DNA from: Argopecten irradians
Lineage: Eukaryota > Mollusca > Bivalvia > Pectinida > Pectinidae
DNA length: 64,000 nucleotides
Assembly: GCF_041381155.1 (NCBI RefSeq)
Contig: NC_091134.1
Location: forward strand, 32,431,540-32,495,539
Direction: 5' to 3'
Shown here: piece by piece, positions 54,639 to 64,000 of the stretch
How the letters are laid out: every line of letters starts with the position of its first letter
How positions within the stretch are numbered: position 1 is the stretch's first letter
The notes under the pieces: model-generated
Told to the model about the DNA's origin: nothing
Databases searched by the model: none
What the model saw: only the letters and a program-made list of their open reading frames with translations
Position numbers and translations under genes: made by a program

Positions 54639-55933
54639 GTAGGGTTTTACGGTTTCTTATGAAGTCTCTGTTGTTATCACGGATGTACATGCATGTATAT
54701 TACATTCTAATGGTCACGTACAGTGAAATGTCGCCATAAATATTGTCCCTGCATACGACATACCACTATCTATCTGCTATTAGCCGGACTATAAATACCG
54801 TATTATTACAAATTAATTGACATCATGATCCGCCTTTGCTCCCATTTGTGTCTGCGGAATTTCCCAATACCTTGACGGTATGATAGATCAAGAACCGAGT
54901 TGTGAGTTTTGGTTATCAAGAATTCCAAAGGTTGGATAATTTCTCATGTTAATTTTTAAGGAAGGATGGCTATGTTAAGGTATTTTTTACAACACGTGGC
55001 ATTTTTAAAGGTGATAAAAACAGAACGGACATGGAAAATGAGATAATACGCTAGAAACATTTGTAATGCCTATCTAAACATATACCAGTTTGATATTTAC
55101 TTATATTTTGTCTCTAAATAGTAAAATTAATGAAAGCAATCTTCACATCTTTTCGACGACAGATTTTTTTCTATGACTTACCTCCCTTGAGTTTCGATGA
55201 GTTGTGACGTCATCTGAGACAATCAACTACCGGAAGCCGGTGTGCCGATCGCGAAACTGTCAACATGCATGTGTATTTTAGCCACATGTCTTAGTACTTA
55301 CGGAAATACACACGGAGAAAAATATGTTATATTTCGACTTATTGGGTAGCGTGATTTATCCCCTACATATTGACACATTATTGACGTCATAACCTATGAA
55401 ATGACGTCACTACATGTAAATAATGATGTCATTAATGTCGCGGGTACATATGTCATGTGGCTTAGGTGTGCCAGGGGTTAAACCACGAATGAATAAGTAG
55501 TTCTTTCCTATTCAGTCCACCCTGGAGTAATACGACTGCGCATGTATGTAATTTATAGTTTACACATAAAATTAACAGAGGAGTTTTGATATACATAGAA
55601 TATACTGGTAATTTTATGTGCGAAATAAGATCGTAGCGAAAATGGACAATTATTGGGGCCCACCTCTTTAGACCTACGTTTTAATAGAAAACTCATTTGT
55701 TACAAACATACGGAGACATGAAAAATACATGCAGATTAAAAGAAAAAAAATCAATAATTTATAAGTTTTGTCTTTTTGCCCCCCATTTTCGTCGACTGAA
55801 ATGTTCTCAAAATGCGCATTAGAAATAAAAGAGGTCCTTCTGCACATTTTTCATACTTCATTTTAGGGATTTTCATATTTATTTTGGGTTACACAACAAT
55901 GTGCCGGTGGTGTGAAACCGGTATGTTCAGATC

Positions 55934-56037
55934 TAGTCCGCTAAACCTGCTCATATTATTAGACTTTTTTAATTAATTTTTTTGCCTAATATATAGGGGG
56001 GGAAAAGCCTAATAATATAGGCAGGTTTAGCGGACTA
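55934..56037. mobile_element. 104-bp MITE with 9-bp target duplication (Mutator-like)
   Basis: The ends are inverted copies of about 29 bp starting TAGTCCGCTAAACCTGC. The flanks are identical: GTTCAGATC at 55925-55933 and at 56038-56046. A 9-bp duplication with long inverted ends fits Mutator-like elements. The target duplication is exact, so the insertion looks recent. Confidence 0.85.
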
Positions 56038-57204
56038 GTTCAGATCGAGCAGGGTTGCATAATGATATGACGACATTCACAGTTATCATTATTTAATTGC
56101 AGGAATTTAAATTCGAAAAATTACCATGTTAAGAACGCTCTAAAGTCATCAAAATACATCGTAAAACTCATCTCAGCAATCGTAAATACATTTAGTAATA
56201 TTTTTCCTTCTCGGGGGAGACCTTAGGACCCCCAAAAAACAAAATCTCTCGCCTTAAGCCCTCGCAAAATCATCAAAATACATCGTGAAACTCATATCTC
56301 AGTCATTCTAAATTGTAATATCTTTATCAGGGTCTCCCCCGAACCCCCAAAACACCACAATGCTCGCAAATTTGGCCAATTTTAGTACTCATTAATTTCC
56401 TGTTATATTCTACATAGTACACTTGCGTATATATATGTAGAATGCGAATTTTACCGATTTTTTTTTTATTTAGACCCCTAGATCGTCTCATAATGGTCAA
56501 TAGGCTATCGAGTGTGCTGTGGTCTGTGCGTATACTTTTAAAATTTACTAAGGTCGACAGGTTTCTCATTTCCAAAACTCCGCACGGTTAGAAAATATAA
56601 TGAAGCGGTCTTGTAAATGATTTGTGTTTTATAAGAAATATATGTTGTTTCATGGTCCTGTGTTAGTTGAACTATTACATGTGTATCTTGTCCACGAGTA
56701 CATGTCATCCATATTAGGTCATTGTATCTAGTTTCTGTGTTTTGTGTCCCGTCTTTTTTATCGGCCGTGCGTGTATTGTTACTACTGTACATGTTATTCT
56801 ATTTCGTACACATCCGTAAAACTCATTATAGAACTTTAAGAAAATAAATAAGTCTAGCCCTTTCTGTGCGGTGTTCTGAAGGATTAAGCTTCAAATAGGA
56901 AATATAGAGGTGTGCAGTACGTACATAAGGCGGGAAAGGGGCACGTTTATCGCGGTATGATAGGGTTTTGGATAGGGTATGAAATATGGCGGTTTTTTTT
57001 TTAAATATGCATTATATGTACATGTATGTGCATGTAGCATGTAGTCTCATTGAAATTTGGGACCATTTTCTTGTAAAGTTATATTTCTTCTTGTTGGTTT
57101 AACTTTTAAGTCTATGTTTTGAGTTTTAAGTTACAGACAAAAGTCAAGCGCAACCCCCTTGAACCTGAGTCAGTGGCACGCACGTACACGGTGTCAAATG
57201 GCTT

Positions 57205-57570
57205 TTAAAGATGCTCCACCGCCGACAGAACATAAATGATATTCACCATTTGAACAATAATTGGTGTTTAATCGTGTATATATATGTCTAATTAACACAA
57301 ACAATAATATAGAATAATTTATTTCGCCTTTGGTGCATGCGCAATCAGTACTTTATTCCATATCGGATATAGTAACACGGATTTTTTTCGGGATGCAATT
57401 AATTATATTTCATGTTTTTAACTTGAAGTAAAATTAGAAGCTCACAAACTGTTCAATGGTGGTAATGGTGTAAAGTAAGTAACTTTTGTAACTGAAGAAA
57501 AATACTAAATCGTCTGCTCCTGGTTTTGATAGTTAAAATTTACCATTTGTCAGCGGCGGAGCATCTTTAA
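57205..57570 (+). mobile_element. TTAA-flanked MITE, family A copy 4
   Basis: A 366-bp copy with ends AGATGCTCCACCGCCGACAG and the reverse complement of TGTCAGCGGCGGAGCATCT, TTAA at both borders. It keeps the full interior, inverted relative to copies 1 and 2. Confidence 0.85.
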
Positions 57571-58659
57571 CATGCTGAACATAACAATTTTATAGCCCAG
57601 AATATGACGATAAGAATGAGTAAGCTATCGTTTGTATTATATCATTGTATGTTATAGATTATATATATTATATACGGATTCATTTCCACTATTCAATATA
57701 GCAACTACACGTAGCGCGACTGTGTTAAATATCTATAATCGCCAATACCGCAACACTGCCCCATTGAGTTTCCCGGCTCTTGTCACAGCTGTTGGTCTCA
57801 GATGACGTCACGAATCTACGGCCACCTGGTGATATAAGGGGCGATAAGCGATGCGATCGTTCTAGACAAGGGTCGTTGTGGACTTCGTTTCAAGCACATT
57901 TTATGGAAATTACGTCAAATACAACCTGTATTTTTTGTTGGAAATCATAAAGTGCACCACAATAAACAAATATCAACACAAAAATAGCATATTTAAAATC
58001 TGTTTTTATCACCTTTAATGCATTATATACCAATGTTGACGTCACGATATTTTAATCGAAGTCGTGACGTCATATATTTTTTGACATGACGTCATTATAG
58101 TGTCGCCATGATGGAAGGGTGGCAGACCGTGTGTTCTGTCAAGCCTTAGTGATAGACGGACATGTGGTGACATCCATCGATCAAAAACAGGTAAAATTAA
58201 GTTGGCTATAGATTTTAAGGGAGACAATAACGGTGGCTAATTTGTAACATCGTCTTTTCGGTCATAAAAGATGAAAATTAATTTTATCATAATTATCGTT
58301 TTTCGTCTTTTTCAAGACGAAATTGATGTACGCTAAAGTAAATCTGTGCCTTATTTTTATTTTCGTTAGCTAACCTTAATATCGTCTTTTCGCGAGGATT
58401 GCTATGTGTTGTATAGTATATATTGTTGTGCTTTAGATATATTGACTCGTAGTAAAAAATTCCAGTAAATAATGACATTACAGATAACATGGATAATGTA
58501 AGGCAGACATCGATGTGATGTAAAAACGGACATTGTGAAGACATTGCCCAATGTGTTGTAGACATTTATGTAGTGATTGCCATTGATGTAGTGTAAACAT
58601 TGGCATTGGTGTCTTGTAAACATTGGCATTGATGTAGACTAGCGAAAATATTGACATTT

Positions 58660-59365
58660 ATGTGGTGTAAGCATTGACATTGTGCAGACATTGGTGCGTT
58701 AACATTGTGCAGATATTGGTGTGTTGACATTGGGCAGACATTGGTGTGTTGACTTTGTGCAGTTGGCATTGTGCAGACATTGGTGTGTTGACATTGTGCA
58801 GACATTGGTGTGTTGACATTGTGCAGACATTGGTGTGTTGACATTGTGCAGACATTGGTGTGTTGACATTGTGCAGACATTGATGTAGTGTAAACATAGA
58901 CAATGTTCAGACATTGGTGTGTTGAAACTGTGTAGACATTGGTGTGTTGACATTGTGCAGATATTGGTGCGTTAACATTGTGCAGACATTGGTGTGTTGA
59001 AACTGTGTAGACATTGGTGCGTTGACAATGTGCAGACATTGGTGTGTTGACATTGTGCAGACATTTGTATGTTGATATTGTGCGGACATTGATGTCTTGT
59101 AGACATTGATGTAGTGTCAACATTGACAATGTGCAGACATTGGTGTGCTGACTTTGTGCAGACATTGATGTGTTGACATTGTGCAGACATTGGTGTGTTA
59201 CAGACATTGGTATAGTGTAAACATCGACATTGTGCAAATATTGGTGTGTTGTAGACATTGATGTAGTGTAAACATTAACAATGTGCAGACATTATTGTGT
59301 CAACCTTGTGAAGATATTGGTGTGTTGTAGACATTGACGTAGTGTAAACATTGGCATTGTGTAGA
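58660..59365. repeat. 25-bp minisatellite
   Basis: The unit is close to GACATTGTGCAGACATTGGT then GTGTT, with many variants outward. Because 25 is not a multiple of three and the complement has few stop words, the minus strand stays open in several frames at once, giving frames of up to 230 codons with 25-residue periodicity (STHQCLHNVNTPMSAQCQHT). These are not taken as genes. Confidence 0.95.
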
Positions 59366-59756
59366 CATATGTACTAGTCAAGTTGTAACTAATACCCTTT
59401 GTGATCGACCTTAATTAAAACTACGAATTCGTTGATATGCTAGAATTAATGCTTTAATCAAAACTACGATATCAAACTACTGTTAATATCTGTTGGGACT
59501 AATGAAGAGCTTAAATATATTAAGCCTCGTTTAATACCTAATAAATGCCTGTATTATAGGCAATACAGATTCACATCTGAACACTAATACAAGATTGATT
59601 AGGTTACAACGCTTGCGGTATTGTCTGAATTAGAATTATTGACTTCAGTTACTCGTGTGATTACCAGCTGTCTAACCCCTTTAAATTGTAATTTATCTGC
59701 AGGTTGCCATGACAACATATATTTTTATGTGTGCTTTTCTCCTTTACGTCATTTAC

Positions 59757-60085
59757 ACTGTTAATGACATTTAAAGGGACATGCCAGGTCTAGTGGCAGT
59801 TGGGGTGGATGAATAATAGGATGTATGCTTTGAATAAAATGTGAGACATGTGTATGTTCGTATCTATATATGTTCGTTTCAAACCGATCGCAATGAACGA
59901 AATGTTCTTGATAATAAGAATTTAACTGAACAATTATGGTCGCTTTAGGAGGTAAAATTATAGGATTAGGAGATGGACAATAATTAGCGGAGTATGCGGA
60001 ATAATCCACCGACCTACGATCAGTATCTGCATGGCAACGGTCCTATATGGATTTGAACCACCTTTACCACTCGACCCTACATGTA
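59757..60085. repeat. Dispersed repeat, copy 3 of the 23881 family
   Basis: ATTTAAAGGGACATGCCAGG matches the ATTTAAGGATGTGCCAGG of the copy at 23881. Further on, ACGATCAGTATCTG, TGGCAACGG and GGATTTGAACC correspond to its GATCAGTACCTGGCAACTGGGATTTAAAC. The middle is diverged or carries an insertion. Confidence 0.4.
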
Positions 60086-60414
60086 TGAAAACTGTTTTTC
60101 TCCATGCTTTCAGAACTTATACAAGTAAAAGTAAGTTAAACATCAGAGATCACAACTGCAACAAATCACGTGTGCTTTGATCGTTTATATAATAGGAAAG
60201 GTCAGTTAAGTTATGATGTGCTATAAATGGACATAAATTTTGATGTGCATTTTATTTTTCTATTGAAAACCAAAATTATTTAAATGGACAAGCATATACA
60301 ACACGGAATTAATGCAATTTAAAGTAAAAGATAAAGTGTTGTTTTTTATGCCTCGTGTATGTCTAGAGGGAAACATACCTGCAGAAATCACGTTACAATT
60401 ACTATTAAAACTAT

Positions 60415-61737
60415 AACAAGAGGCCCATGGGCCTTAACGGTCATCTGACTCATGGCACAAAACATAAAGTTAATCATATAAGCAATACAAAGAACATCTT
60501 AGTTTAATATGTAATATGTGCCCCGCCCCTTTGTCCCTAAGAGCCATGGCGGTGACGGTTAAAGTAAGTGAGCTACATGATGCTTAAATTGAGTTTCTAC
60601 AAAGTACGGGTCATGACACCTCCAAAGGAGATTGTGGATGAACACAGTTCTGGGTACTGTTTACCACCACAAGCGTAGATTTTGTGATTATGGCTTGGTT
60701 TTTGAGGTACCCATTAGAGCCGAGACGACATTTCGACCGGACAGAGAATTGTCTACCTAGCATATTTTTCGTAAATTTCCCGATTCATCAAGCCATAACT
60801 TCGTCAATACTTGGCCAATTTTGTTCATCAAGCACTCAATGGAAAGATAAATTATTTCTCTTTAAGGTAAGACATCCGTCAATGTTGTATAGAACCCATT
60901 TATTAAAATAATCACGGTTTAAAAAAATAGGTCCGTTTTTCTCGACCGCCGAGTACTATAATATATATATGTATACTATTGGTTAAAAATTTTCGTGCTA
61001 GGTCCATGTGCTCTGTCCCTAGTCGTCGGACCTTACTCGTTCACATAAAATATGGTTGCCCTTTCCCCAATGATGTTTTACACCAAATATGGATGTAATC
61101 CACTCAAGGGATAAGAAGGAGTAGGATTTTAAAGCCAAATTTTATCAAAAGCCCCCCTTCTGAGCCCCGCCCCTCAACTCGTTTATATGAAATATGATTG
61201 TCCTTCCCCAATGATGTTTTACACCAAATATGGATGTAATCCACTCAAGGGTTGAGGAGTAGTAGGATTTTAAATCCAAATTTTATCAGAGTTCCCACTT
61301 CTGAGCCCCGCCCCCTGTCCCCAGGGGTCGGACCTAACTCGTTTATATAAAATATGATTGTCCTTCCCCAATGATGTTTCGCATTAAATATAGTTGTTAT
61401 CAACTCAAGGGTTAAGGAGGAGTAGGATTTTAAAGCCAAATTTTATCAAAGTTCCATCTTCTGAGCCCCGCCCCTCTGTCCCCAGGGGTCAAACCTAACT
61501 CGTTTATATAAAATATGATTGTCCTTTGCCAATGATGTTTTGCATCAAATATGGTTGCTATCCACTCAATAGTTAAGAAGGAGTAGGGTTTTAAAGCCAA
61601 ATTTCATCAAAGTTCCCCCTTCTGAGCCCCGCCCCTCTGTATAAAAAGTCTTACCCACGGCGGACGGCGAACGGCGCACGACGACGGACGAAACACGATG
61701 ACAATAGGTCATCCTGACCTTCGGTCAGATGACCTTA
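60415..61737 (+). mobile_element. Pearl/Helitron-like element 2 with about four satellite units
   Basis: It begins AACAAGAGGCCCATGGGCCT, then GGTCATCTGAC (60439-60449). After about 450 bp come about four tandem units of roughly 142-161 bp (TTCTGAGCCCCGCCCC, ACTCGTTTATATAAAATATG, CCAATGATGTTT, AAGGAGTAGGATTTTAAAGC). A GGCGGACGGCGAACGG segment follows, then a TGACC-TTCG-GGTCA hairpin and GTCAGATGACC (61724-61734, exact inverse of the left word), ending near CTTA. The plan equals the element at 29383, but the satellite sequence is different. Confidence 0.8.
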
Positions 61738-64000
61738 AATGAAAAATGAAACTATAGACCATACAATGGCTTCATAGTCTGACCGTAATGCCAAAATTTG
61801 TTTACCACCGTGACATACATAGTGGATTATCTGTAAATATTTACATTTCAGTTTTCTCTTTGCTATATAACCTTACCAACTGCAAAATCTATTACACTTG
61901 CGTAAACGCAATGGTTGCCGCGCAAGAATACACACATCGGAACACTGACGTCTGCAAGTAGTGTGAATGTGCATCCGATTAGGCCTATCGTATCAGTATG
62001 AAAAATTTTCATTATATTGCATGTATGAATGCAAATCTTAAATTATATATCAGAATATAGAAAAAAAAAATAAAAAAAAATATTGTGTAAATGGGATTAA
62101 AAAAGATAAAGTTAATGTGGAACTATATTTTGTGTACTCTTTGAATTTGACAACATGTCCCGCGAAATTGAAGCCAGCTGTTCCGGGATTTCATCAATTG
62201 ACCGGCTGTTCCCACAATCGTATAACATTGAAAAAAACCAGAGTTAGTGTTATTTTATTTGAACACTTAATTTAAATGAAATGGTCGGTTGAAATGTAAA
62301 TATAAGGAATGCTTTTTATTGTTTGTTGTTTACTGGTGTGTAAATTGCATTTTTTGTACCGAGATATTTCAACATGACGCGTAAACGCGCGTAATTTAAA
62401 ATATCTGTACAAAAAATGCAGTTTACACACCAGTAAACAATAAAAATAATGCCTTAACAGTTATCCAGCTTTGATATAACCTGTAATTAATTAAAAGCAT
62501 AAACATCAGCCCCAGGAATGAATTTGTATTTTATTAACACGTTTCCATGGAAACACATGGCATTTGTAACAGCTTTTTCTATATATAGTTATCTTTTGAT
62601 CTATATGATTAAAATATCTGTATGAAAACATTATGCGAGTTTATTTTAGGACATGACTGTTTAATTCTGTACGTTATATAACAGCATGTAGCGTTATTAA
62701 CAGAGTGCCGCGTTAATCAATACTGAGCGGACAGCTCTCCCACGGAGAACACGAAAATATACAAACTGTTCTCCATTTTATACACTGTATTGCATAATTC
62801 GGACATTATATTGTTATAAAGGACGTCAGGTACTTGGTAGGCTAACACAAAGTCAAGTGTTCCTCGTTGACAAAGTCTCGGAATATATACAAGAAATCTT
62901 CATCCGAATTTTGTGAAAGTTCTAAATCTACCGACAAATAAAAAAAAAGTCTTTGATAAAAGTCTACTTATTTAATCTAGAAAAGAGTTGCTCCCACCGA
63001 GAGTATCGGACTGAATACCCTTGACTAGCGAAGTTGGGTTGCTCCAAAGACTTGATATCATAAGGTTCTTATTATGGGGTCTGCTTGGCTCACTATGCTG
63101 TGGGATGCGATGCCACATATGATTTTTACCGATTTTGTTCTAGACCCTTAAAACAGTCTAAAATGATCTGTATAAACGGTATTCATACTGCATAATTATA
63201 TACTATTAGGAACTTGCGTGGGTTGGGTCAAGGGTTTAATTTTTGGTCATGGGGTTAATGTCAAAAGGTCTTTACATACTTTTCTATACGCCTTGATTTA
63301 AGACATGCGTTTTTTACAATACAGATATTTTATTCGCCGACTTGAAAAAGTGCATTGAATATGTAAAAAAAAAAAATATCAAAGTACTGCAAACACAATC
63401 AGCAGAAACAGAAAATTTAGAATGAAATCGAACGAATTTCCCAAATCAAAATATATAAATAGAATATTTTTTATAAAAAAAACATCAAGCTGTTAGGCAG
63501 ATATATCCCACTCCATAGAAAAACTAAGCTGAATTCAAGGCTTTGTGTATATATCAGCAGTCAAATACCTTGTGGCCGATCTTGATATCAATTATTTCAA
63601 GAATATTGAACTGATCACAGAAAATACAAATGTTTGACATTCTTATTAATAAAAATTCTTACATAAATTACAAGATTTAGAAAAAACCCGCAAAAGTCTT
63701 ATATTCATTAAAAATGACTCTACACTCTAGACTTGTGTTGCACATGAGGGCAGCCTTATCAACAATCATTTAAAAACATTATTTTAATATACACAGAAAG
63801 AAACTCTTATTAGTTTATTTTATAACTATGAGGTCTATAATCCTTAGATAGTAAGTCCAATTTGTATTATCAATAACTGAGATTATGAAAGTTAGACAGA
63901 GAAGTCACCAGTGTGCATAGATTGACCTAGATGTAGCTATGTATTCTACACACAGGCTGTCTATTCTACCAATCAGAACAGTAAATGCAGTAATGGAAAG
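61738..64000. other. No gene recognised
   Basis: AT-rich DNA with no protein-like open frame and no RNA gene seen; one inverted repeat at 62312 is listed separately. If the candidate exon at 54587 is real, this would still be its first intron. Confidence 0.45.
62312..62450. repeat. Large inverted repeat
   Basis: Core arms of about 31 bp, 62329-62359 and 62407-62437 (TTTACTGGTGTGTAAATTGC then ATTTTTTGTAC, and its inverse with one mismatch), flank a 47-bp loop containing GACGCGTAAACGCGCG. The outer parts (CTTTTTATTGTTT and AAACAATAAAAATAAT) are also partly inverse. It may be a small MITE; target duplications were not found. Confidence 0.8.

Larger units (their letters stand above)
55205..58094. 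promoter_or_regulatory. Cluster of seven CRE octamers (TGACGTCA)
   Basis: Exact TGACGTCA sites start at 55205, 55382, 55402, 57803, 58037, 58065 and 58087. CREB/ATF-family bZIP proteins bind this palindrome. A fixed 8-mer is expected about once per 65 kb in random sequence, and less in AT-rich, CpG-poor DNA. Two sub-groups are tight: three within 205 bp and four within 292 bp. They would lie in the first intron of the candidate gene starting at 54587. Enhancer function is inferred. Confidence 0.5.

Noticed and set aside
58566..59258. 230-codon minus-strand frame with Cys/His repeats, suggesting a secreted repeat protein
   Set aside because: It is the translation of a 25-bp minisatellite; overlapping frames give the same peptide, and there is no signal peptide or gene structure.

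Overview
The window is genomic DNA from an animal, most likely a bivalve mollusc. It is AT-rich, the genes are intron-containing with GT-AG introns, and the space between exons is packed with small inverted-repeat transposons. Three elements look like the bivalve 'pearl'/Helitron-like repeats: a core satellite, an ACGG microsatellite and a terminal hairpin. The species cannot be fixed from the sequence alone.

Four protein-coding genes can be reconstructed exon by exon. They form two divergent pairs. Pair 1 is TMEM35A/NACHO (minus, 3 coding exons, 6786-7941), a nicotinic-receptor chaperone, head to head with LANCL3 (plus, 4 exons, 8393-13130), a LanC-like zinc protein; about 450 bp separate their start codons. 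Pair 2 is macoilin/MACO1 (minus, 12 coding exons, 16490-36968), head to head with CCT8 (plus, 16 exons, 37178-48309), the theta subunit of the TRiC/CCT chaperonin; about 210 bp separate their start codons. LANCL3 and macoilin converge across 13.1-16.5 kb. Three of the four genes sit within about 3 codons of the human protein length as I recall it, and reading frames close across every junction except one point in macoilin exon 3.

Layout: 0.0-1.3 kb decayed LINE reverse transcriptase; 1.3-6.8 kb no intact gene, one decayed minus-strand coding fragment and the first copy of a TTAA-flanked MITE; 6.8-48.3 kb the four genes with transposon-filled introns; 49.9-51.8 kb a satellite-type element; 51.9-53.1 kb a 30-bp minisatellite; 54.6 kb a possible first exon of a gene continuing past the window; 55.2-58.1 kb a dense group of CRE (TGACGTCA) octamers; 58.7-59.4 kb a 25-bp minisatellite; 60.4-61.7 kb another pearl-like element; the rest is unannotated.

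Most striking are two independent tandem duplications of a 3' splice site. One, at macoilin exon 4, is a 36-bp unit in three copies whose upstream acceptors would add 12 or 24 residues in frame. The other, at CCT8 exon 8, is a 60-bp duplication whose upstream acceptor would give an in-frame stop. Also notable are an apparent one-base homopolymer excess in macoilin exon 3, a piggyBac remnant nested inside a larger TA-flanked element, the shared architecture of the pearl-like elements, and the CRE cluster.
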